From: Holothuria scabra
Taxonomy: Eukaryota > Echinodermata > Holothuroidea > Aspidochirotida > Holothuriidae
Length of the DNA: 64,000 nucleotides
Reading direction: 5' to 3'
Assembly (NCBI GenBank): GCA_037179385.1
Contig: CM074181.1
Coordinates: 47,946,394 to 48,010,393 of the forward strand
Positions 34,251 through 45,063 of this stretch are shown here, piece after piece; the stretch's first letter is position 1; the number at the start of each line of letters is the position of its first letter. Made by a program: the position numbers and the translations under genes. Under the pieces are notes generated by a model. The model worked only from the letters and a program-made list of their open reading frames with translations, made no database searches and had not been told where the DNA came from.

Positions 34251-35518
34251 TACGGTGCGCCATCATCAGTTGGTGTGGAGCGTTAGCAATTTTGGGAAAT
34301 TTACCTCCCCACAGTTGGCCGGTGACATAGTTTTGGGGGGGGGGGGCAAGGGGGGAGAAGCCGTCCTAGGACAGAAAACCCTGGTTATTCACTCAGCTTT
34401 TTTGGTATCATGTTAGCTGAATTTGTCGCAACTGAAACGGATCCTGTACAATGCATGTAAGTACAGAGATACATAGGATTTTGATGAGGTTTTATGCGAA
34501 TGGACACCAATCACGCACACAAGCGCAGAGAGTTGACTCTCCGGAGACCATACATGCAGGCTAGTGCAGAGACGCATGGAATTTCGAACTCAAGTATTGC
34601 GATGTAACAGCAGGCCTGTCGTATAGATAACCTAAAAAGTTCAAGGCTTTCTCGGCTTAGCAGTTTATTCTTCACCTGACAAAACGACAACATCTCAGGC
34701 GTTATTATGCTTTTACGTGTCAGATGTTGTAAAATTACAGTTGTTTACTGGTTTGTTTTTGTGCTTTTGTACACGGGTAGAAGATCGGCAATACAATGGA
34801 TACTGCGTTTCGTGCGGTAAACAGACTTGGCGCGAGCATTTGGTCGTCCCACAGTCGTAACAGTAGTAACAACGGCTTTGACATGGCGAAAATGTACCCT
34901 ACTGCGTATCATGCTTCAGAATAAATGACAAGCTCTTGGGCAATTCACTTGAACACCATCCCGTTTTTTCATGTTGGCAATTGAAGACGTCCGAGCACTT
35001 TTTTTCAACCTTCGCCAAAATATTTTACCATTTTTGAAAAAGTTTTTGCAAGATTGCCAGTAGGCCTACTGTATGGAATGGGGCCCGGGAAAACTTTTCT
35101 CATAAGCTGTCCGAATGTGTCGCAAATCTTTTTTACCGTTGTCACTTTCCTTGAAAATTTACCTTGAATATATATTTTTTTTTGTCTCCATTATTATTTT
35201 AGTTCTGTTCATTTCATAATAGCATTTTTCATACAATTTTATTTTATTTCTTTTAGATAGCATACAGCAATTATAGATATATCATTCGACTTTACTCTAT
35301 AATATTCTTTTATCAATTGTCCTAATAATGCAAGCAAATATGATAGCAAGCTTATTAATAGTGTTTTCACATTCTAACAATACATTTAAATTCTGTAATA
35401 ACATTCAATACGGAAAAAATGAAACAAAGCTGCCATCACAGCCTTAATCGACAACATCCAGAAAGTCTAAATTGAAGGAGTGGCTAAATTTCAATTACAA
35501 CTTGTACAAAAACATTTG
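34251..35518. other. Unassigned AT-rich DNA
   Basis: Contains a GGTGTGGAGCG block of the dispersed repeat at 34256-34330 and a G11 run at ~34336. The right part may be the 3' region of the LINE that starts at 35519. Confidence 0.4.
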
Positions 35519-38500
35519 TCATAAGCCATACTGCATAATGAAAATAAATTTTAATATTAATATGGGTTGCAAAGTACTACAAAACATTATGATTTTATTA
35601 AATAACATGGGACACTCCTTGAAAACTTCCTCATATTCAGAAAAGGGGATACATTTTCTTGAACTGATTTGATTAGAAATACGATTTTCTACTTGAATAT
35701 GAAATTTAAACTCATACAGAAATACATCAAAAAGTGGGATGTCCTCATTAATCTTCTTACTGAAAATATAGTATTTCATATGAAAAATTAAAAAATTGTA
35801 GGGGTGCCTTACACTCTTAAAAAAATTGGGCAAATTTTGCCCAACTTTTTGACCAACACTGGGCATCTATTCAACAACCTAAACAGTTGGGCAAAACTTT
35901 AACCAACCAAATTTGGTAAAGTTTGAACCCAACTGTTGGGCAGGAGATTACCCAACTGTTTGGTAAATTAGCATTTTAAAACATACCCACTTGTTGGGCA
36001 CTTCTTTTATTAAGCTGTTGGGCAAATGCATTAACCAAATGTTGGTTATATGTTAATCATCCTTTCCTTAAACGTTGGTGCTTTCTTTACATGTTAGGTT
36101 GTAGGTTATGGCAGGGACTGCAGCTCCCTGGTTATGGCAACCCATCGATCCCGGTTAAAAAACCCTGGCTTAATAACCTGTTTGGTTTGTCACTGAGTTT
36201 CGTATAGGTACGTCCAAAACTATCATTTTTAAAAGGCACTGTATTTTTAAAAGGCACTGTAAAATGATGTGTGTAAATGATGTGATGAAGTAGTTTCATC
36301 AATACCTAAATGTGAACACAAGGGCAGCATGAGAATTAGCTGGTCCGTAGCTCTCATACACTGTTATCATGGTTGTGAGATATCCGTTGGTTAAAGAAGT
36401 TTATGAAATGTGTTGGTTAAACTTTGCCCAACTTTGGGGCTAATTGGTGCAATGTTTAAACGCTGGGCAAAGTTTTTGTTGAGTAAAAGTAATTGCTTAA
36501 GTGTTGGTCAATCTTTGCTCACATAATGGTTAAATTTCCTCTTCCATGCACGCGTATACTGTTATACCCAACTGACTGGTCAAAATGCCGATAAGATTTT
36601 ATTCTACAGTTGAGCATATTTTCCCTTTAACCACTTGTTGGGTAACTTTTTGCCAATTTGTTTGGTATATTGTTGGTTGCAGTGTTGTCACCAAACAACA
36701 GTGCACTTGACCCGATTTGTTTCACAATTCTTCTCATAATCAGACCATGGTACCATAATCTGAAAATTCTCTTTGGCATCTTTTATATTGGGCAAACAGC
36801 TAAACTCGTACATTACTTTAGACCATGAAATCGATCTCTATTTCCATAAAATTCTTTGAACAGTACTACGAACTAGAACACATTTGTATGAGACTCCATG
36901 ATTCGTATTTGGCGCAAAACTGCTATTCAATGAGAGGTCAGGATCTGGGATATTCTCTTTCACGTCCGAATGAGCATTTATATATTATTATTTGAAACAT
37001 TTCGGGAAACAAGAAACCTATCTCATAACCATGATAACAGTGTATGAGAGCTACGGACCAGCTAATTCTCATGCAGCCCTTGTGTTCACATTTATGCATT
37101 GATGAAACTACAAGACTTCATCACATCATTAACACACATCATTTTACAGTGCCTTTTAAAAATACAGTGCCTTTTAAAAATGATAGCTTTGGACGTACCT
37201 ATACGAAACTCAGTGACAAACCAAACAGGTTATTAAGCCAGGGTTTTTTAACCGGGACCGATGGGTTGCCATAACCAGGGAGCTGCAGTGGCAGCTCCCT
37301 GCCATAACCTACAACCTAACATGTAAAGAAAGCACCAACGTTTAAGGAAAAGATGATTAACATATAACCAACATTTGGTAAATGCATTTGCCCAACAGCT
37401 TAATAAAAGAAGTGCCCAACAAGGGGGTATGTTTTAAAATACTAATTTACCAAACAGTTGGGTAATCTCTTGCCCAATAGTTGGGTTCAAACTTTACCCA
37501 ATTCGGTTGGTTAAAGTTTTGCCCAACTGTTTAGGTTGTTGAATAGATGCCCAGTGTTGGTCAAAAAGTTGGGCAAAATTTGCCCAATTTTTTTAAGAGT
37601 GTAGCCAAAAAATACCCTGCTCCACGTCTAAAATAAAAGAAGAAGTAACCCGACATTCACAGAAAAGGTGATCAATTGTTTCGGCTTGTTCGCCACAAAA
37701 GGCACAACAAGGGTTTTCTGTGATTTTCATTTTATGACGTAAAACGTTAGTACCCAAAATTCTGTGAAGGAACCTATATTGAAAATATAACTTACTTCCC
37801 CGATAGACATAAAAGGGATTCTTAAAATTGTTTTCCAGCAATTTGTAAGCTCCCGGAAGCTGTTATTCCATTTCGTACAACACGTAGGAGGAGAGTGTAT
37901 TTTGGCTATTAGCTTCTTGTAGACAATTCGTGAAATGCCAGGGACAACTGGAGGAACATTCTCCCTGTAACTTAAATCATTTAACAGTGTTTCCACCAAA
38001 ATAATACTTTGCTTCCAAGGCATAGAACTGCTCTGATAAGACCGTAGTATATCGTAAACGGACAGTATAGTAAATCAAATTTCCTCATAAAAGAGTTATA
38101 TTAAAGTATTTGATTATTATCATCGAAAATATCTTTTATATAAACAATCTTTGTCAAACCAATGTTTGTAGAAAACTAACTTATTATTCACTTCGATATA
38201 TGTGTTATTCCACAAAATTTGATCGCAGTAATGATCTGACGGTTGCTTAAAATTAAACTGTGCCCATGCCATACAAACGTCATTCATAAAATCACTATTA
38301 ATTTTAAGGTCCTTTGCTACAAAATTACAATGGAAGAAAAAGGACTTTCCAAAGCCCTTTAAGTACCAATTGAGATAATCTTTCCAAGAGCCTCTGGTAT
38401 CGTTTACGAATCTGTTTACCCAAGTACATTTTAAGCTATTAATGAAAGTCAAAACATGAGTAGCGTTAAGTCTATCCTCTGAAATGGGTGCAAATAAAGT

Positions 38501-39965
38501 ACTACGCTTAACTTTGTCCGGTTTACCCGACCAAATGAAATTAAAAATATAAGTTTCTAAATCCTTTAGAAAAGTCTTTGTAAAGAAAAAAGGGCATTAC
38601 GGCACTCCTCATTACTAAGCTGACCATCGCAGGACTTGGCTTCATCCTCGGAAAGTTTATTAAAGTTATTAATGCTACTACAAAAGGTGGAAAAACGGCG
38701 ATTCTCGCTAGTATAAAGTGAATAATAGAAAAAGTTTCAGTTCATTGAGGATGCTTTGGTTCTCTAAAATCTCCCTACCATCGATTCCATTAAGTTTTCT
38801 AATGACGTTACAACAAGTTTGTTCCTTTTTTCTAAATTCAAGAAATAACTAGTACCCCTTTCCCCTTCTTCGACCCAGCGGGCTCGAGAGCGAACCATAA
38901 TGCCATAAATTTTGAAATCATAGATTGCCTGGAGCCTGTTTCTTGGCTCTAAAAGCTTGTTGCGAGTATGATCAGAATGTGAAATATGAAATGCCTCCTC
39001 TAAATGACCGATCTCCCGAAGGAGCTCCCTCTCAGATTTGCGTCTTTTCCTAGCCTTTGTTTGACTATAGGCAACTGTGAAATTACGAATAGAATATTTC
39101 ATATACTCCTAAAGTTTCGCTGTGTCTGTATTAGTAAACATACTATCGACATTGTTGATAACTTTAGTAATTAGGATTAGATTGTGCTGATCCTGTAAAA
39201 GTGAAATGTTGAATTTCCAAAAACCCGGGCCTCTTTGTTCATTAAAAATAATGATGTCCAAATTAACAATGGAGTGATCCGAACAGAGGCTAGGGGAGAT
39301 ATTGGTACAATTGCTCATATACATTAAAGTTCGGGAAATAAAAAAAAAATCAAGTCTACAATGTATATCGTTGGAAATGATTGAATTCCAGGTAAAAGAA
39401 CGGTCACTGGGGTTTCTCTTCCTCCATATGTCTACTAAATCATAAGCAGACATAAGGTCAAAACATTTTCTCCGGGCGTTGAAGTTTGTACTTGGATTCC
39501 CTCCCGACTTATCTAGGTCTAAATTAAAAACAAAGTTGAAATCACCTGTCACTATGATAGAATCATATGGGAAGTTAGCTAACTTTACGTTTAACACTTC
39601 AAAGAATGCTGCATCGTCATTATTTGGACCATACAAACACACCAATGTAAAGCTACGTTGACTAAAACAAATATCAAGGATAATTGTCCTACCGTTGTTA
39701 CAAACCCAGTGGTCATTAACAAAAAAAGAGAGCCATGGACCAAATAGAGGATACAAACTCCTCCACTTAAAGTGGTGCCATGATTAAAGAATATTTTGCC
39801 ACCCCATTCGCTTTTCCAGTAATTCTCGGGCCTTTGAATACTATGTGTCTCTTGAATACAAAATATATCTCTCTTTAAAGAATGGACAAACGCAAATACC
39901 TGACGTCTCTTTTTCTGCTGCCTCAAGTCGCGGACATTATAAGAACTTATCTTTAAAGTGGACAT
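35519..39965 (-). pseudogene. Tx1/L1-like LINE ORF2, RT core deleted and split by a foldback element
   Basis: Minus strand, starting at the ATG at 39965. The APE-type endonuclease shows NVRDL, IQETHS, YGPNND, TGDFN, DFFFIS and CSDHS motifs over ~200 residues, with a frameshift near 39757. The linker follows (TKARKRRKSERELL, RSRARWVEEGER, YFLNLEKR; 38764-39102). At ~38590 the sequence jumps from the start of RT (SNEECRNAL) to its distal part (IFNFIWSGKPDKVKR), so palm and YADD box are missing. The C-terminal part has SLKCTWVNRFV, IWNNTYIEV and the zinc-knuckle-like CAFC...HLFCEC (near 37680). The last piece (NFLIFHMKYYIFSKK, 35519-35808) lies beyond the foldback insertion at 35812-37601. It is dead in several ways. 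ORF1 was not found upstream. Confidence 0.85.
35812..37601. mobile_element. 1.79 kb foldback element with ~570 bp terminal inverted repeats
   Basis: The left arm 35812-36381 is complementary to 37020-37601 over nearly its full length, with small indels. The ends are CACTCTTAAAAAAATTGGGC and its complement, flanked by TA on both sides (35810-35811, 37602-37603). The arms are studded with TTGGGCAA / TTGCCCAA / TTGGTTAA words in both orientations. It interrupts the LINE ORF2 after the zinc-knuckle region. No transposase was found in the ~640 bp centre. The TA flank fits Tc1/mariner-type integration, but the superfamily is unproven. Confidence 0.85.
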
Positions 39966-40256
39966 AATAGAAAGCTATGGAGAGATTTTCGATCAAATTC
40001 AATACAAAGACTTCTACTTAAATTAGGCAGTAGAATAGCAACATGTGCTTATAAGAAAGTACAACGCAGTTTGTATGATGACTATCGTTAAGAGAAATAA
40101 ACAAACATATGATGGAGAAAGAAGAAAATACAAGAAACAAAATCAAACTCCTCATTCGAGAAAAAAGTACAACAAATAACACATAAACGCAGTAAATTAA
40201 CCGCTACCGCATTACCCTGATGAAAAACAAACTGAAGGAGACAATCACATTTACAA
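39966..40256. other. Sequence upstream of LINE ORF2
   Basis: AT-rich, with no ORF1-like frame. It may be the 5' flank of the truncated LINE. Confidence 0.4.
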
Positions 40257-40437
40257 CGCCGATTAGAGAGATTATGCCCTAATCTGCAATAATGCGAGGA
40301 AGGTAACTACGTTGGTCAGACGGGCCCCAAGTTTAGGCTGCGATATAACAATCACAAAAAGGCAATCATCGACAAAGTCACCCTCCCGTTTTTAATCATT
40401 ATTGCAGATTAGGGCATAATCTCTCTAATCTGCGTTG
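40257..40437. repeat. Inverted repeat with ~40 bp arms inside a PLE fragment
   Basis: GATTAGAGAGATTATGCCC (from 40261) is repeated as its complement at ~40415-40433, and the arms extend through TAATCTGCAATAATG. The ~100 bp loop holds the GIY-YIG core. Confidence 0.8.
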
Positions 40438-40584
40438 TATACTCCTCTGCTCGGGGTTCACTACAACAAACCAGCGACTCCGAGAGGAGAGTAAGTGGAT
40501 TATTGCCCTTAATACGCACAAACAGGGCCTTAACAAAGACTTGGGCGTGCTCAGTAGTTTTAGCTTTGCTAGCAACCGTTAGCC
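40297..40584 (+). pseudogene. Penelope-like element GIY-YIG fragment, rearranged
   Basis: The core NYVGQTGPKFRLRYNNHKKA is followed by ~60 bp of foreign or inverted sequence. The distal part resumes in another frame (SDSERRESKWIIALNTHKQ, then GLNKDLGVL). The stop codon lies near 40580. The domain is non-functional, since the segment between the RxRx3HK helix and the distal Glu region is replaced. Confidence 0.72.
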
Positions 40585-41012
40585 CTTAGCAACAGTACAC
40601 CTTCCTTGCGCGCCGCGACTTTTCTCTCAAAGGAGTGCTTACTGTGCGCATAAATTCATCTCTGAGTGTTTGGCGGTTTGTGCTACAGCTTTTGTTTGTT
40701 TCAATTTTGCTATAGTTGTTATAACGCAGTTGAAAGGCACAGGAGTGTCCAAAATATTCGTTTCAAATACAGACTATTGTGCTCTGAGTACCGTCGTTTT
40801 TATCATTTTTTGGTTTTCTTGTCGATATGGAGCATACGTGGAACTCACTAATATATATATATACAAAAACATATATATACATATACATATATAACATAGT
40901 TATATGAATAAACATATACCGTGTGTTGGAAAATAAACTAAATAGTGTCAATACGAAGTATAACGCTGTAATTCCAACGAAATGGTGATACACAAAGAAG
41001 AACACTACACAA
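40585..41012 (+). mobile_element. Probable PLE 3' region with TA tract
   Basis: T-rich sequence after the GIY-YIG stop. A (TA)-rich tract lies at 40848-40893. Another PLE end (minus strand) begins beyond it. Confidence 0.35.
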
Positions 41013-41045
41013 ATAACGTTTCGATTGCCCTGCAATCTTCCTCAG
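41013..41045 (-). ncRNA. Hammerhead-like core motif
   Basis: Minus strand: CTGAGGA, A, GATTGC-AGG-GCAATC (6 bp helix II), GAAAC, GTT. Unlike the other motifs, I find no helix I pairing, so this may be only a remnant. Confidence 0.35.
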
Positions 41046-41317
41046 AAATGACCAAGACAGTTAAACTTGACGGACTCACTGAAGCTTTACTTATTGATTG
41101 AATAAGGGGATAATCGGGACACATCTTTTTTATCCCCTTATTCAAAGTTTCTTGTCAGAGCCATGTTCCATTACAGAAATAGTAAAATATATAATTTTCA
41201 CCAAATTTGACCTTTTACCTCTAACCTTTGACCTTTACTTCCGGTTATGCAATATGTACAGTGGTTTTACCTAGGGTGAAGAAAATCGGCTGAGCCGTTT
41301 AGGAGATATAAGCAAAA

Positions 41318-41376
41318 AAAAAAATTCACACACACACACACTCACACACTCACCAACACACGCACACACACACACA
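41318..41376. repeat. A-run plus (CA)n microsatellite
   Basis: The preceding sentence-like string AAAATCGGCTGAGCCGTTT followed by A-run and (CA)n resembles 3' tails of some RTE-type LINEs. This is an impression only. Confidence 0.5.
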
Positions 41377-41574
41377 CGGACACGTTTTGATCCCTCACAC
41401 AGAATTGGAGTTTTGGTTACCTTGGGGGACCCCACCTTAGGTTAGACTCTTGGACTAGTAACTTGGGGCACCAACCATTACCAAGACAACAGTGCCAATT
41501 TCAGCTGGAATTCCCATTTATAGCTCAAAGGGCAAAGTGATTACAATATCTCATCCTCCTCAGGGAGTAATGAG

Positions 41575-41683
41575 ATAACAACGTTATTTCAATGGCAAGC
41601 CATCCGTTCGTATTAACAGCTAGGTGTCCGTAAATCTGACAACTTTGAAGTAATTGTATCTACTTTGTAAATCTAGGAGCGCG

Positions 41684-41688
<5 letters not shown>
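41575..41688 (+). mobile_element. TA-flanked MITE, family 1, internal fragment
   Basis: Contains AACGTTATTTCAATGGC through AAATCTAGGAGCGCGCCC and ends at a (TA)n tract. Confidence 0.75.

Positions 41689-41727
<39 letters not shown>
41689..41727. repeat. (TA)n tract
   Basis: Between two family 1 pieces. Confidence 0.95.
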
Positions 41728-41730
<3 letters not shown>

Positions 41731-42173
41731 TAATTCGGCACTTAGGGGGGAAGTTGTTGTTGAAAAGTCGACCTTGGGGGGAAAAAATTTTGGGGGCGAA
41801 ATATAAGTTTCGCCTTTACGTTTCTACACACTTTTTCTATAGGAATACGTTGACGGACAAAGGCGCCCTCCTAGATTTAAAAATAACAATATAATACATA
41901 AGCAAAAGAATTCGCCCTAACGTCTTAAAATATAAACAACGTTATTTCAATGGCCAGCCATCCGTTCGGTTAACAGCTAAGTGTCCGTAAATTTGGCAAC
42001 TTCAAAGTAATAGCATCTGCTTTTTAAATCTAGGAGGGCGTTCTTGTCCGTTAACGCATTCCTATAGAAAAAGTGTATAGAAACGTTAAGGCGAAACTTA
42101 TATTTCGCCCCCAAAAAATTTTCCCCTTAAGGTCGTCTTTTCAACAACAACTTTCCCCCTAAGGGCCGAATTA

Positions 42174-42176
<3 letters not shown>
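41728..42176. mobile_element. Palindromic composite of MITE family 1
   Basis: The left 150 bp (41728-41878) is a reverse-orientation end and the right 300 bp (41881-42176) is a forward copy lacking its own left end. Both outer termini are therefore the same CACTAATTCGGC-type end. The join occurs at CTAGATTTA. TA tracts lie on both sides. Confidence 0.82.
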
Positions 42177-42269
<93 letters not shown>

Positions 42270-42440
42270 TATATGTATGTATATATATATATATTTATAT
42301 ATATATGTATATATATATATATATTAAATAAATAAAATAAATATGTAAATAATTAGAAACAAATAGGAAACGATTGCTTTTCCCTGAGCATCGTATAAAT
42401 ATATATATATTTATATATATAAATATATATATATATATAT
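42177..42440. repeat. (TA)n tracts with a short AT-rich interruption
   Basis: 42177-42325 and 42394-42440 are TA runs. The 68 bp between them (AAATAAATAAAATAAATATG...) is unassigned. Confidence 0.92.
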
Positions 42441-43045
42441 GTCGAAAAGAGGTAGTTAAAAGTTCTTAAACGTTTGCGGAAAACTCCACGACGTTTCGGG
42501 TATAAACCCTTCATCAGGTGGCAAAAACCAGACTGAACAACCAACATTAACAAGTGGACACGACACACATCAAATCCGAAGCGATCGCTGTAAAAACAGA
42601 ACCGAACGAAAGTGACTGTCAGAAAACATGAGTGCGAAGGATGAAACACAAATCAAAAAGAAAAAAGAAAAAGAGCGTCCTGGATGAAAAAGTGCACGTA
42701 CAAATCGAAGATGGTCGGAAAAAGGGGGAAAAAAGTAGACAAAAACTAGGTCCGGAAAAAATAATAATTAGGGCTACACAGTAAAAAAGGAGCACGAACG
42801 GGTAAGCGTAAAAGGAGTAAAAACTGGCTCAAAAACGGGTGAATATTACAAAAGGTCAATTCTAACATTAAGGCCGTGTGGAGCGAGAGTACCTAGCCTC
42901 ATGATCAGTCCGTTTTCAGCACTAAGGCGGTCACGATCGGAGCCTCGGCACATTACAGCTGCCGTAACAGTTAAATGTTGTATAGAACAAGATGAAGGGG
43001 GATTAAAATGTGCAGCCACCAGCTTTCCATGGAGATTATAACGTT
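42441..43045 (-). pseudogene. Penelope-like element 3' end: GIY-YIG C-terminus and UTR
   Basis: A minus-strand frame from ~43045 to the TAA at 42846 reads NLHGKLVAAHFNPPSSCSIQ, LTVTAAVMCRG, RLSAENGLIMRLGTLAPHGL. This is the distal half of a PLE GIY-YIG domain. The UTR continues to 42441 at the TA tract and contains a hammerhead-like motif at 42486-42521. Its 5' break at ~43045 joins a plus-strand PLE fragment head-to-head. Confidence 0.8.
42486..42521 (-). ncRNA. Hammerhead-like motif, best preserved in this PLE lineage
   Basis: Minus strand: CCAC, CTGATGA, A, GGGT-TTAT-ACCC, GAAAC, GTC, GTGG. Helix I (4 bp) and helix II (4 bp) are intact, and the GTC cleavage triplet is present. One extra A lies between the core and helix II, and helix III is minimal. 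Confidence 0.6.
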
Positions 43046-43995
43046 TCTACCTAGACAAACGACGTGATCCTCTTATACCGACTGACACCTTCCTACGTTT
43101 AACGGAACTCGTTTTCACGCAAAATTGTTTTCAGTTTAATGGGAGTTTTTCCCGTCAAGTTAAAGGAGTGGCCATAGGCACCAAAACGGGTCCCTCTGTT
43201 GCCTGTTTGACCATGGGTCACTTTGAAGAACAACTTTTTTCTCAGTATACCGGACCACGACCTATACTTTACAAAAGGTATATTGATGATATTGTAGGAG
43301 TTGCCACTGGATCCCGTCGTAATTTAGAAACTTTTATCGACTTTGTTAATTCCTTTTGCCCCTTTTTGAAATTTACCCATTGTATCTCGGACTCATCTGT
43401 TGTTTTTCTCGACCTTAAACTGTCCATCAACAACCGTACAATTACCTCTAACCTACACTTTAAGCCAACCGACTCGCATAACTACCTTTTGTACCCTTCC
43501 AACCCCAAATCTTGCCCTAAATCTATCCCTTATTCCCAGCTCTTGCGAGCCAGACGAATTTGTTCGGAGGATTCTGACTTCTCTACTGCATCTGAAGAAA
43601 TTTTGTCCTTTTTTGAAAAAACGCCAGTACCCTGCCAAAATCGTCTTTAACGCCCTACGCAGGATTCAAGGAACCAGCAGAGAGGAAGCCTTGGAGAAAA
43701 AGAGCAAATCTGGTACCAATCTACGTATTCCTTTAGTTATTTCTTATCACCCTTCGGTCCGTCCTATTTTACACGCTATCCACAAAAATGTAGAGTTGCT
43801 CCGACAAGACCCCTCAACTCCCGATGTTTTCAGAGTTGAGAAAAATAACCCCATCACTGCTTTTAGAGTTGAGAAAAATTTAGCCAACCATTTAGTTCGG
43901 GCTTCCCATCCACAAACTTCTTTCGACGACACGGCTGGTACCTTTCCATGTAACCGTCCGAGGTGTAATACATGTCCAGTTGTTGGTAAACAAGG
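43046..43995 (+). pseudogene. Penelope-like element reverse transcriptase and linker fragment
   Basis: The frame opens at ~43051 (YLDKRRDPLIPTDTFLRL, then ELVFTQNCFQFNGSF) and passes GVAIGTKTGPSVACLTMGHF to the RT catalytic box YIDDIVG (43279-43299). It continues to FLDLKLSI, HFKPTDSHNYLLYPS and RARRICSEDSDF. One inserted A near 43617 shifts the frame. The second frame continues with YPAKIVFNALRRIQG, RIPLVISYHPSV, NHLVRASH and GTFPCNRPRCNTCP before a break at ~43995. A short direct duplication (FRVEKN twice near 43830-43880) is unique to this copy. The catalytic aspartates are intact, unlike in the sister copy at 16709. Confidence 0.9.
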
Positions 43996-44159
43996 GTTAC
44001 CCCACTGGTCCGTTCTCTAAACTCTGACGACGCTTTGGTCTTTTCTTGGCCAACCAGTAAATTCTGGAAACTCCCATGGACACTCGAGACGGTGAGGGTG
44101 GCCATCGTGAACGTCTTCAATTTCTGGTATCTGTGCATGAGTGTCAAGACTATCCCATA

Positions 44160-44480
44160 TATTTTTTTTGATCATGTCAGGAATGCTGGATTGACGACTC
44201 TAGTTGTTAAAGATAAATCTGGCTGCTCTCCCCTGGACCTTTTTATGAGTATCCCCCTATCAGATTGGTTGTAAGGGTACCAGACAACATTACAGTAATC
44301 TAGAATAGGCCGGACACTGAAGAGCAAATTAGGCCGTTTCTTTGGTTGAGTTGTCGCAATAAGTAAGATTTCTTCACGATAGGCCCAAAGTCCGATTCGC
44401 TTTAGCTGCTATCTTATTAATGTGGCCTTTTCAGCACAAGTTTGAAGAGAGTTCTACACCTAAATGATTCTTATATGGCC
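44160..44480 (-). pseudogene. Decayed Jockey/CR1-like LINE RT C-terminal fragment
   Basis: Read with stops and frameshifts on the minus strand: HLGVELSSNLC, HINKIAAKANRTLGL, RNLTYC, RPILDYCNVVWYPYNQ and RAARFI-like strings. These match the thumb/connection region of Jockey/CR1-type RTs (LGV...W..HI...KANR.LG..RRN; RPILEY...VW.P). At least three stops (two TGA, one TAA) and two frameshifts. Confidence 0.7.
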
Positions 44481-44540
44481 AAGACGAGCCATCAGCGGCA
44501 AGGTTTGTACTGGGACATAATTTAAATTTTGCCACCTCTC

Positions 44541-44960
44541 CTTAAAGCGACAGTCCTCTCACCCCAACCCTTACTCCAAATCCAGATATGGGCCAGATAT
44601 AAAACTCCATAAATGGGCCAGATATGGATTTCATATCTGACCCATATCTGCTGCAGATATGGGATTTATATCTGGGTCAGATAAAAAATTGGGCAGATAT
44701 AACCTTGATCTGTGCCAGAACCAGATCTAATCCATATATGGGCTAGAAAAACTTTTATCTAAATCAGGTCTTTATCTGGAACAGATATGAACCATGTAAC
44801 GCAAAACCATATATGGATTGTATAAAGCTACTCCATACTGATCCCATGTAAAGCAGTACCATATCTGGCTCATATAAAGATTTACTGTATTGATTCCATA
44901 TTAAGGAGACAAATATGGTACATTAATGTCCCATATCTGGACCATATATGACTGGACCCA
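44541..44960 (+). mobile_element. GATATGG-word element, copy B
   Basis: Begins TTAAAGCGACAGTCCTCTC, then CCCTTACTCCAAATCC, and turns into dense CCAGATATGG / CCATATCTGG words in both orientations (for example at 44580-44700). Non-coding. It looks like copy C with its ~240 bp unique part deleted. Confidence 0.6.
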
Positions 44961-44989
44961 AATTAATTAGTGCACTACCTTTGTGTAAA

Positions 44990-45063
44990 GCGTATCAGAA
45001 GCTCTCTGAGCCAGCTTTTTTCTTAAAGTCCCCTCGACTCTCTGGCGAAGAGCCAAGGGGCGA
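44990..45063 (+). repeat. ~75 bp direct repeat, left member
   Basis: GCGTATCAGAAGCTCTCTGAG ... CTCTCTGGCGAAGAGCCA, shared with 46484-46565 about 1.5 kb downstream in the same orientation. Confidence 0.7.
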
